Both the position numbers and the translations under genes were made by a program. Shown here one piece after another: positions 12,901 through 25,798 of a stretch of DNA of 64,000 nucleotides (the stretch's first letter is position 1; every line of letters begins with the position of its first letter). The notes beneath the pieces are model-generated. The model saw only the letters and a list, made by a program, of their open reading frames with translations, had not been told where the DNA came from and searched no databases. The stretch is from Siniperca chuatsi (taxonomy: Eukaryota; Chordata; Actinopteri; Centrarchiformes; Sinipercidae): contig NC_058057.1 in the NCBI RefSeq assembly GCF_020085105.1, forward strand, positions 28,970,542 through 29,034,541, given 5' to 3'.

Positions 12901-15900
12901 CCATCCGTTACAAATTCAATTTAAGATTTTACTAATTACTTTTAAATCCCAACATGGTCTGGCTCCGTTTTACATGTCAGAACTTTTAACCCCTCAGATC
13001 AGAAAATCAAATACTGTTAAAAGTTCCACGGTCAGGGCTTAAAACCAAAGGGGATCATGCTATAAACTGTTTTAGCTCCAACGCTGTGGAACAAACTCCC
13101 CCTCAACATCCAATCAGCTGAGTCAGTACCTCACTTTAAAAAGTTTTTAAAAACTCACCTGTACAGACATTTGTATAATATTTTTATGCCTATTCAAATG
13201 TTTTAATTTTTGTTTTTATATTTTGTTTTATCTTTCGATATTTAACTATTTGCACATTTTAATGCTGTTTTTAATATTTAGTTTTATCTGTATGGTATTG
13301 TATGTTGGGAAGCACCTTGTAACTCTGGTTTGTAAAGGCGCTATATAAATAAAGCTTACTATTATTATTATTATTGTTATTATTATAATGCAGCATGCAG
13401 CCGTGCATCCTGGTCGAGCAGTGTTGGCAGTGGGCGTGGACTCTCACCTCCAGAGCGTCATCCTGCAGCAGAGACAGGAGCTCTTTGTGGACCAGCTGGA
13501 CATTTGAACCGAGCAGCTTCACCACCTGACCGGAAGAGAGTCAATCATGTGACATCAGAGAAGACAGATTTTCTTATAAACTATACAGAGCTGTGGTTTT
13601 ATTCTGCAAGTCTGCAAATTTACTGCCAAAGAACTTTAAAATTCAACAAGTGACTTCAACTTCTGATCTTTTTTTGTCTTTTATCTTTTATCATTCCTTT
13701 TAAAATGTTGTAGCTTTATTTCCCCAACGAGAAGCAGAATCTAAGGATGGTGATGTCTATGCATCCATCCAACACTTTGGTCCACAGAAAGATACCTCAG
13801 CTACTTCTCTTCAATGTCCTGATCTCATTCCTGCTCCTCAGGGGATGAAACCTTTAGATTTTAACGACCACATCATCTTTCCTCTAGCGCCACACTCAGG
13901 ACAAACTGTACATTTTTAGCTCCACTACTGGTAAGGCTCTAAGAATAGATAAATCATCAGGATGTTGTTTGTTCATGTGGTGACTGTGGCTGTTATCTGA
14001 CCTGGTGGAAACTGGCTGAAGCACTTCGTCGAACGCTGACCTCTGGGTCACAACAAAGACTGGAGAAAGACGGGTAGAGCTCTGACAGGAAGTGAGTCGA
14101 GTCAGCAAACACCACCATGGCCTGAAGAGAGAGAGAGAGCGGGAAATGACATCAACCATCTAGAGTATTGAAGATTGAACTGAACTCTGAAGCTCTGCTG
14201 AGTGTTTGTATTTCTGTGTGTACCGGCAGGTTGTAGCAGCAATTGCAGCGGATCAGCGTTGACTCGTTATTGCCATCAGTCTGGTTTCCTTCTGTCTGCA
14301 GACCAGCGACACACAGCACTTTAAACCTCTGCAGCAATCGGCCCTTCTGCTCATCTGACAGACAGCCTGAAACACAACAACCATTCATCAGAAACACAAT
14401 GACTCATCAATCCTGAGGTCACCATACCGACACTCTCCACACCTTGACTGCACCTTCAGACTCTGAACATCCCAAACGGAATATGTGACTCGAACAACCC
14501 TGGTGGAGTCCAACACTCACTGAATGTTTGACTTCCTGCTAAGAAATAGAGATACAGCTCTCACTCTGGTTATACAAGGACTGAATGACTCGTAGTAACA
14601 ACCTTGGTACCTCATACTCCCACAGTACCCCCCACAAGATACCTCAGGGGGGACACTGTCATAAAAGTCCACAAAACACATGTGGACTGGATGGACAAAC
14701 TCCCATGACCGCTCCAGGGCCCTTGCAAGAGTAAACAGCTGGTCCACTTTTTCGTTTACACCCTCCTTTCCCCTTTTTTAAAAATTTTAACCAAAACCCT
14801 GGTCTGCCAGTCCACAGGTACTGTCCCCTACCTCTATGCGACACTGAAGAGGCATGTCAACAAAGACAGCCCAACAATGTCCAGATCCTTCAGCATCTCA
14901 GGGTGAATATCATCAACCCCCGGTGCCTTTCTACTCCAGAGCTTTTTATCTACCTCAGTGACCTCTGTCAATTCTTCCCCCGAGTCTTCCAGCTCTGCCC
15001 CCTCTATGGGGGACATGTCAGTCCGGGTCAGCAGTTCTCCTCCCTGCTGAAAACAGTCTGGCCCAAGCCCTGCGTCCCTGAGTCATCTGACGGTAAGTCA
15101 GAAAGTCTTTGAGGCTGACCAAAATTCCTTCTTAATGTTCAATGACAACAGAAGCTGCAGCCCTTCTGGCCTCCTGGAGTCCACTGGGACCTTCTTCAAC
15201 TTGACGACCTCCTTCACCACCGGTGTCCACGTTCCCAGTTCACCCTCACTGCATGTTTGGGTTTATTAGGTCTGTTCAGCAGCCTCCCCACTCCCTGATC
15301 CAGACCCCTGAGTGTCCAAGACATACAGCCACAGATCTGATGAAACAACTACAAAGTCGATCATTGATCTATGGCCTCACATGTTCTGGTACCAGGTACA
15401 CTAATGAACCACCTTATGCTCCAACATGGTTTTCTTTATGGACAATCCATGACAAGCACAGGAGTCCACGTGAGCGTTGAAGTCCTCAAACAGAACTAGT
15501 CCCTAGGTGGCTCTCTCTCCAGGACTCCACCCAGAGACTCCAAGAAGGCTGGATACTCTGAACTGTTGTTTGGTGCATAATCACAGACAACAGTCAGAGA
15601 CTTCCTCTTAGAGGCAGTTGCATAGAGGTACACCCTCTCATTCTCTGTGAGTATCCTCATACCCGCCTGTTTCTTTACACCCTGGGAGACTCTGGAGAAG
15701 GAGAGAGTCCAGGTCCTTTACAGAAGTTTGGTTCCAGACCCAGTGCTGTGTGTAGAGATGAGCTCCTTCCCTGCCAGACATGTGATGTCCCATATTCCAT
15801 GTCCCTAGAACCAGTTTATGTATGTTGGGGTCTGCACGCCAAGGCCCCTTACCTTCACCTGCCACCCAACTGTACCCGATCCTTACGTCTGGCCTTGCAA

Positions 15901-18900
15901 ATGGTGGGCCTACATGGCGGCGGTTCCATGTCATCCTGTCAGGCTGAGCAGGACTGGGCCTCATGGTTATAGACCCAGTAACCAGGCACTCCTTGACAAA
16001 CCTTGACTACTGTTTCTAATCTTGTTTCTACTCTTACTACTGTGTGACATCGGTGTTGAGTCTCACCTGCCAGTCCGCTGCAGAGCTTCCCAAACTGGAA
16101 CGACAAAGATGCCACGACAGCTTCGTCTGCCTGTGACGACACCTCGCACACTGACATCACCAGGGGAACCACGACATGGAGTCTGTCGTCTAAGAGAGGA
16201 GGAAAGGGCTTTAAAAGAAGTGTTTATAGAGATCTGGACTGCTGACCTGATGCTGCTGACAGAGGGCTGCATTTTAAATTGATTCAGGTCACAACAAGTT
16301 AAGAAGTTTTAGCCAACTATAGACCTATATCTAACCTTCCCTTTCTCTCTAAGATCCTTGAGAAAGCAGCCGCCAATCAGTTGTGTGACTTTCTTAATAA
16401 CAATAGTTTATTTGAGGTTTTTCAGTCAGGATTTAGAGTGCATCATAGCACAGAGACAGCACTGGTGAAAATTACAAATGACCTTTTAATTGCATCAGAC
16501 AATGGACTTGTCTCTGTACTTGTCTTGTTAGATCTTAGTGCTGCGTTCGACACCATTGACCATCACATCCTATTACAGAGACTGGAACATGTAATTGGCA
16601 TTAAAGGAGCCGCACTAAGCTGGTTTAAATCCTATCTATCAGATCGATCTCAGTTTGTACATGTTAACGGTGAGTCCTCTGTGCACGCCAAAGTTAGTCA
16701 CGGAGTTCCACAAGGTTCTGTGCTTGGACCGATTCTATTCACCTTATATATGCTTCCTCTAGGCAATATTATTAGGAAACACTCCATAAACTTTCATTGC
16801 TATGCAGATGATACCCAGTTATATCTAGCAATCAAGCCAGATGAAACTAACCAGTTAACTAAACTTCAGGCATGCCTTAAGGACATAAAGACCTGGATGA
16901 CCTGCAACTTTCTGATGTTAAACTCTGACAAAACTGAAGTTATTGTACTTGGTCCCAAACACCTCCAAGACACATTATCTAAAGATATAGCTGCTCTAGA
17001 TAGCATTGCCCTGGCCTCCAGCAGCACCGTAAGGAACCTCGGAGTTATCTTTGATCAGGATTTAACCTTTAACTCCCACATGAAACAAACTTCAAGGACT
17101 GCCTTCTTTCACCTACGTAACATTGCAAAACTCAGGCACATCCTGTCTCAAAATGATGCCGATGCTCCTCTCCTGTAGAATCAGATCCCAGTTTGGGTTC
17201 GGGAGGCAGACACCATCTCCACATTTAAGAGTAGGCTTAAGACTTTCCTCTTTGATAAATCTTATAGTTAGGGCTGGCTTGGGTGAGCCCTGAACCATCC
17301 CTTAGTTAAGCTGCTATAGGCCTAGACTGCTGGGAGACTTCCCATGATGCACCTCTTTCCTCTCTCCTCCTCTCCCTCTCCGTCTGTGTGCATTTTTATT
17401 CCATTACTGCATGTTACTAACTCGACATCTTCTCTCTCCCGAAGTTCTGTGCTTTCTCGTCTCTCTCCTCTCTCCTTCTGTCGCTTTCAGCAGGTATTTC
17501 TGCCTCCGGAGCTGCAGAGTCTGGATCTGTGGTTGTGGGCCACCTGCTGCCCCCGTGTTCCTGCTCAACAACTGCTGCTACAGTTGTTGTTATTGGCTCT
17601 GTTACTAATACTGACATTATTATTCCTATAGCTGTCATTTCTATTATTATTAATTTATTAATATTAACACTACAATTACTATTCTGCTCGAGGTTTCTGC
17701 ATCTTAAAGGAAGTTTTTCCTTGCCACTGTCGCCAAATTCTTGCTCATGGTGGGATTTGTTGGGTCTCTGTAATTAATATTATAAAGACTTTTATTCATT
17801 ATACTTAACAGTGATGAGGGAGGTGCAGCCAGAAAACAATAGGCCTGATTACTGATTACTGGACCATCATGGAAACAATTAGGTCAGTTTCAGGTGAAAC
17901 TAGCTAATCAACAGATACTCAGGTAGACTCCTTCCTGAGGGCGGGGCTTATGTAACACAGAGTAGCTTAACTTTCTGAGTTCCCGGTCCATTATTTCACA
18001 ATTGAGAATGACTTCCGGATGGGAGCCGAAACGTCTTGATTCTGAAAACAGTGTCCAGACGACTACGACTGAAACCTTTTCTACGATAGAACACTCCTGG
18101 ACGAATGAGAGACTACACCGGCAATATTATAAAGAGTTCGGTCTAGACCTGCTCTATAGGAAAAGTGCAATGAGATAACTTCTGTTATGAATTGGCACTA
18201 TATAAATAACATTTAATTTCATTTAATTGAATTGAAAGAAGGAAATACGTGCTTTGTATGTCCATGATACATATTTTTGTTTTCCTGTGACTTAAGTTCT
18301 CACAGTCTGAGGAAACCTTTAACCGTGCTGACTTTTATTCACCACAGTTCTGCCTGATGACTCACCGCTGTCCATCATCTCCATCAGGTTGATTAGGGTG
18401 TCGAAGGCAGCAAGACGGACGCTGCTCTCCTCATCGTCAGCGAGCTCCACCAGTTCAGGAAGCAGTTCTGCCCTGGTGTCGTCCATCCTGAAGGAGTGAC
18501 AGGAGACACACTGTCTCACCACAGCAGGATATTTGATTTGTGTTTGGTTTCGTTCAGTGTTTGATGACGTTTACCCGGTCGCTCTGGCGATGCTCTCCAG
18601 CTGACGGCACATAGAGGCTCGGACCTCGAACTCTACGTCCTGACATAAAGAACGAACCAACGGCAGCAGCTCCTTCTTCATTCTGACACACAGAAAACAC
18701 ACCTGTTAGTATCAGACCAGGTCTAAAAATACACCTGAGCTCAATATACAGAGATATATACTATCAACTGCCGAGTTAGTAATGTTATTAATTTAAATAA
18801 ATAATTAGTAGCTAATAATGTTGTTATAAGACATTATTTATAGTATAACATATTAGTGTAGTACTACAGCATACAGTATAAGTAGTACTACAGCGTACAG

Positions 18901-21900
18901 TGTGTGTAGTACAGTATACAGTGTGTGTGGTACTACAGCGTACAGTGTGTGTGATACTACAGCGTACAGTGTGTGTGATACTACAGCGTACAGTGTGTGT
19001 GGTACTACAGTGTACAGTGTGTGTAGTACTACAGCGTACAGTATGTGTAGTACAGTGTACAGTGTGTGTGGTACTACAGCATACAGTATAAGTAGTACTA
19101 CAGCGTACAGTGTGTGTAGTACAGTATACAGTGTGTGTGATACTACAGCGTACAGTGTGTGTAGTACTACAGCGTACAGTGTGTGTGATACTACAGCGTA
19201 CAGTGTGTGTGGTACAGTGTACAGTGTGTGTAATACTACAGTGTACAGTGTGTGTGGTACTACAGCGTACAGTGTGTGTAATACTACAGTGTACAGTGTG
19301 TGTGGTACTACAGCGTACAGTATGTGTACTACAGTGTACAGTAAGTGTGGTACAGTGTACACATGCTGTGTTGCAGCTCACATGTGAGAATCAAACTTGC
19401 AGGCGACTTTCCCTAAAATGCGACAGCTGGCCAGACGAGCTTGGAGAGAGTGAGACAGCTGAGACTGATAGAGGAGAGGGTTCAGCACCTGCAGAGTCAC
19501 AGACAGGTACAGAGACACACAGGTAGATTGAGTCAGCTGGGATTCAAACACCAGATTTAAACACCAGAAACTCTGAACTATGAGGTTCCTTTTGTACCAA
19601 AATGATGTCACATGCACACCGTCATGTCGACTGAACATGTGTCAATTCGACTTTGAACTGTACTTCTGTCGTCTTGTTGCACTTCCTGTCGTTTGACTGT
19701 GTTGTCGTGCATATCGCACAAAGGGAACCTCATACTGAACAGGGAGACAGGCTGACAGAGAGGGTTAGAACAGAACAGAGTCCTGGTGGAAGGTATTGAT
19801 CAGTAACCGTGATCACTGTACCTCCTGTTTGATGGTCTCCTTGGGTAGAGCGTTGATGGCCGACAGCAGAGTCTCCAACCAGGCGTTGCTCACCACTGTC
19901 GAACAAACATCAACATCGACAAACGTCAACATCAAAATCAACGTCAACATCAGCGTCAACATTCAGGTGGTTCAGGTGTTGTTACTTGTGTCTCGGTGGT
20001 TCAGGTGCAGCAGGACAGTCTTCAGGATGGAGTAGGTGTGGGTGTGGATCAGGATTATGTCGTCCTGCAGGATGGTTAAAAACGACGCTGCTGCTGCCAG
20101 CTGTATTTCTGCTCCGGCTCCGTTCAGGACTTCCTGAATCAGACAGACAGGACAGGTTACCTGAATGACACACCTGTACAACACACCTGTCATTTCCCAG
20201 AGTGACTGTCCACATACTGCCCACCTGTGACTGCCTTCACACTGACAGTACTGACATAGAGTCTGATGTTACTGTGTACGTACCCGGACCTTTGGTACGA
20301 CCCGACGAAACGTCTCAGCTGGATTCTGGCGGACGAGGCTCGGCAGGTTACTGATGACACTCGCTCTCTGTACCTCCTGACCCATACTGACAACAAGAAC
20401 ATATAGAGCAAATACAGGGGAAAATATATATTTCAAGTGAAAGTATTTACAGATTAAAAAAAGAAGGACCTAAAATGAAACCCTGAGGGATCCCACAACT
20501 GACACCTGGAGATAAATTTATCCGAATTTGGATCTAAACCAATAAAGTGCCGACACGTCACCAGCAAACAGTCAGTGTTGTAAAATGCTGCACTCAGGTC
20601 CGGATACCTCCTGTGTGTCCTGCTGTTGTTCGTACATCATGCTTTCTTCTTTGTTCTGTTTCCAGACAGATTCCTCAGGTGACATCAGTTCATATCCTGA
20701 GTTATCTCCACAGTCTAGGATGTCTGGATCCTGCAGCTTCAATCCTGGTTCTCTGGCAGGTTTCAGTGTTTCAGTCCAGACACTGAATGAGTTCAGTGAA
20801 CTAGTTCAGAGCCTCTGGGATCAGACTGCAGGATGATTACCTTTGGTGTTTAATTAGCTCCAGAGTTTACTGAGTCAGAGGGAAGGAGGGCAGAGTGGAG
20901 GACTGAGCTGCTTCTCCACCAGAAACTTCTTCCTCCACATCAGGCCCCGTACAGCAGAAATCTTTCTACCAATAAAAGCTTGTTTTATTCATTCTGGATT
21001 CTTCTGTTTTCTTCTTGACTCTAAACTGACTGTTTCCAGACCCAAAATAACCACCTGAAACTAGTTTTAACTCAAAGAAAAACAACCACAAAAACGCTTT
21101 AAAAAGTGTGACCATCACTGACCTTTTAGGTTCTTCTCTCTCTGAAAACTTAACACTAACATGGTTTAAACTTCACAGGTGATCTGATGCAGCTGCACTT
21201 TTTTCCTGTTTTACAACGATCAAATGACAAAGGTGTGACCTACGTAATGCTACATGGTGACAGGAGTCATTAAATATCCAAAAACCATCTGTACTGTATC
21301 TTACTACTGTTAGCATGTTTCTAAAACTGTTGGTCAAACAGACAACCAAAACACTCAGCTCAGCTGTACCCAGCTCTTACCTGAGCAGGTAGACAGCTCT
21401 CTCGATGTCGTTCAGGTCTTCATCCACAGTCAGCTGATCGATCTCCTCCGCTGTCTGACAGAAAACAAACACATTCAGACCACCCAGAAATTTTGAAATG
21501 TGCTTTATCTCTTTATTGTGAACATTTAATTATGAACACGCACAGATTGTGACAGTTTCTTAAATTCTATTTATATCAATCCTATTCATTATACCTCCAT
21601 TTATAGTAGATTTATCAGAAAATAAGTCACCTGTGTGACATCACCACAAAGTTCACAGGTGTGTTTTAATATGAAGAGAGTCTTCTGACTGTTTATTCTC
21701 TCACTCATGTGTTTGTACTTCTACACCTGTGAGGACCCTTTCTGACATAATACGTCCCCTAACTGCTAACTGTAACCACTACATCTACACTAACAGCTAA
21801 CAGCTAACAGCTAACTCTAAACTGAACCTGAATCTGATTCTAATCTGAACACTCGAACCATTGAGACCCCCCATAGTTTAGAGGTTAAAATACCCGTCAT

Positions 21901-22985
21901 AATCCACAATTCCAGTCCGACCCAGCGAGCCTTCGTCTCCTGTCATCTCCCTACTGTTTGTAACAAAGGCCTCAACATGCCCCCAAGAATACTTTAAAAC
22001 CTTAAAACAGCCCTTTGAAGGTCCAGTCCAAAGTGAGGACCAGACAAAATGTCCTCACAAGGTGTAAAACTCAAACTGGTCCTCACTAATTACCTGGAGG
22101 CTGACCCTAACCTTAAACCAAGCTTTACCCTAAAATTCAATGATTTAACCATGTTTGCCGATGATACTACTGTGTATAACTAATGTTGCCGATTTAAATA
22201 ACACACACTACATACAGAATGAACTACATTAGACTTTAAATTGGATTTTAAACAAAAACTATTTAGTTATAAATGTGTCTGAGACTAAATGCATCAAGGC
22301 AATCTCTATGGAGAAAGTCAGCGGGGCTGAACTTTAAACTGTCCTGAGGACACATCAACAAAACAGATGCAAAAATGTGAAGAGGGGTATCTGTTATAAG
22401 AAGGTGCTCACCATGTACCAGTTACACCTCACAGGTAATATGAGCTGTATCGTCTCAGCAGCACGATTAGCACGATTAGCACTCTGCTGTGTACTGATCT
22501 CACATTATTTGTATTGGAAATACACACAGTTATCAGACAAGGCAGTTGAGGAGGGGTCACATGACGCCACCCCAACCAAAGACCAAACAGCGATGTACAG
22601 ATTTATATCTAAAGAATCTACAACTAAAGGTTTGAAGAAGCAGCTGAAGAGGTTCTTGTTGAAAGCAGTAAAATAAATAAGTAAAACAGGTTTGTTTTAT
22701 CTGTCAGTTTTAATGTTTTGTATATGTGCGGTTCTGATGTAATGTTAATGTTGTAACTTTAGTGTATGACGTCTAAGTGTAAACATTGTTGACTATATGT
22801 ATTACCTGAGGAAGAGTAGCTGTTGCCAAGGTAACAACTGATGGGGATCCAACAATAAACGGCTCTTTGTGAGGACTCTCCTGCTGTTCGTCCCACAATG
22901 TCACTGAGTGATCACATCATGTCCCGAAACGTTTGTAACACACACACCCACAGAGTCGCAGCTGATTGGACGGATTCAGACTGTA

Positions 22986-23048
<63 letters not shown>

Positions 23049-25537
23049 TGTGGGAGGAGATGGGGGCGTGCAACTGCGTCGTCATGACGTCGGGGTTTCT
23101 CCCATAAGAGGACCCCCAGGCCCAGCCCCCTCACGTCATCATCATCATTAAGCCCCGCCCCTCTCCACCCCCACAGTTTCAAGTGTGAAGAAGAGGAAGA
23201 AGAGGAAGAAGAGGAAGAAGAGGAAGAGTCTGTCTCCTCTTTTTGTAAATCCCTTTTCATCCTGAATGTTTCAGTCTCATTAAACTCTGAGAACTGAGAA
23301 ATAACTGATATGAACAATATGAATAAAATACTTTGGACTTTTTAAATCAAAATGCTTTTTATCAGAAAACTTAATTCATAACTAAATAAGTTAAATAAGT
23401 TCATAAAAACACCCTGAAGTGTTTTGAATTCAAAGTTAAACTGACTGAAAGTCTCTGCTTTACTCAAACAGGAGACGACGTGATGTCAGCACCTTACACC
23501 ACCAGCTCACCTGGACGCCCCGCCCACTGCAGACCAGACTAATGATCACGTGAGATCACATGATCAATTGTTTTTATTTATAAACTCAAAATAAAAGTAT
23601 TTAGTAATAATTCACAGTATACACACACGATCTAAGTGTTTATTGTGTTTGTTAACAACTGTAACTAATAAAACAGCTGAAATAATATAAAAAACACTGA
23701 ACATTAATAAACTCTTAAACATGTACTTATATCTGCTTACAGCTACATTATAGTGTGTTTATGGACTGATTATACTTGATAAACTTCCATTTATTGATTA
23801 TCAGAATAGACTGTGTTGATCGACTGGTTCGTTCAGCTCTTGTGGGCTGGAGGACTCTTGATACCGTCTGTAATGTCTGAAGGGAGAGCGCCCACGAAAT
23901 GCAGCCACACATCCATCCACGGTCACCTGGGGGCCCGGACTGCACCGTCAGGGTAACCGCAGGACGCACCCGTCCCGTCCGGCCTCGGTTCTCTGTCGTC
24001 ACTGTTGCTTCGCCTTTCGACTTGTACGCTCCTGTCACAATGTAGGCTGACCCCGATGTAGGCTTACAAGTGGGTCACACCCCGGTCTTACCAGCTGCCC
24101 ACGCACACGCCCCCCCTCTGTTATAAAGAGCTGATCGTTTGTCTTGGACGTGGCTGACCGCGGGCCTGGTGGGGCCTGGTGGGGCCTGGCGGGGCCTGGC
24201 GGGGCCTGGTGGGGCCTGGTGGGGCCTGGCGGGGCCTGGACCATTTGGATCACATTAGCTCTCACTGTTGGCGGCCGAGGGACAACAGGATCTGCTGCTG
24301 GTTGAGAGACAACAGGACCCCCGGGGGCCTCATAATGAGGGCCCTCAGTCTCCGACACGTTCTCCGCTGTGACCAAACCTCAGTGGCAGAAAACGCTTCC
24401 TGACAGCGAGCGCACAGCATCATGTTTCTACAGCCGGGGGTCAACGGCCGCAAAGAACGCTGATGTGCACAAAATGTGTTCAGGACTTTGAAAAAATGTC
24501 ATCATGTTAACTGAATGTTTACCAGTTGTCCCCATTAAAGCAGGAAAAGTTAGTCCGTTAAACAGCGATGATCGCAGGGTTAATAAAGTCGTCAGTTACG
24601 ACTTCGAACGAAGTTAAACTAAATTAGTAATGACCGGATTTACTGCATTAATCCCGCTGTGCCTGGTGGAGCTGAGGAGGAGGAGGTCCTGGCTGAAGCT
24701 GCTGAACTACAAACTGCCTGTCTGTCTGTCTGTCTGTCTGTCTGTCTGCCTGTCTGTCTGCCTGTCTGTCTGCCTGCCTGTCTGCCTGTCTGCCTGCCTG
24801 CCTGTCTGCCTGTCTGCCTGTCTGTCTGTCTGCCTGTCTGTCTGTCTGCCTGTCTGTCTGTCTGTCTGTCTGTCTGCCTGTCTGTCTGCCTGCCTGTCTG
24901 TCTGTCTGTCTGTCTGTCTGCCTGTCTGTCTGCCTGTCTGTCTGCCTGTCTGTCTGTCTGTCTGCCTGCCTGTCTGCCTGTCTGCCTGCCTGCCTGTCTG
25001 CCTCTGCCTGTCTGCCTGTCTGCCTGCCTGCCTGTCTGCCTGTCTGCCTGTCTGCCTGCCTGCCTGTCTGTCTCTGTCTGTCTGTCTGCCTGCCTGTCTG
25101 CCTGCCTGTCTGCCTGCCTGTCTGCCTGCCTGCCTGCCTGTCTGCCTGCCTGCCTGTCTGCCTGTCTGCCTGCCTGTCTGCCTGTCTGCCTGCCTGCCTG
25201 CCTGCCTGCCTGTCTGCCTGTCTGTCTGCCTGTCTGTCTGCCTGTCTGCCTGCCTGCCTGCCTGCCTGCCTGTCTGCCTGCCTGCCTGCCTGCCTGTCTG
25301 CCTGTCTGTCTGCCTGCCTGTCTGCCTGTCTGCCTGCCTGCCTGTCTGCCTGTCTGCCTGTCTGCCTGCCTGTCTGCCTGTCTGCCTGCCTGCCTGCCTG
25401 CCTGCCTGTCTGCCTGTCTGTCTGCCTGTCTGTCTGCCTGTCTGCCTGTCTGCCTGCCTGCCTGCCTGCCTGCCTGTCTGCCTGCCTGCCTGCCTGCCTG
25501 CCTGTCTGCCTGTCTGTCTGCCTGCCTGTCTGCCTGT

Positions 25538-25574
<37 letters not shown>

Positions 25575-25765
25575 TGCCTGCCTGTCTGCCTGCCTGTCTG
25601 CCTGCCTGTCTGCCTGTCTGTCTGCCTGTCTGTCTGCCTGCCTGTCTGCCTGTCTGCCTGTCTGTCTGTCTGCCTGCCTGTCTGCCTGCCTGCCTGCCTG
25701 TCTGTCTGCCTGTCTGCCTGTCTGTCTGCCTGCCTGTCTGCCTGTCTGTCTGCCTGTCTGCCTGT

Positions 25766-25798
<33 letters not shown>

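Noticed and set aside
18824..19526. ORFs of 138-185 codons on both strands
   Set aside because: By-products of the 20-23-bp minisatellite; low-complexity translations in many frames.
22377..22676. 99-codon plus-strand ORF
   Set aside because: Flanked by LINE relic text, no family recognised, no conserved motif; likely chance or transposon-derived.
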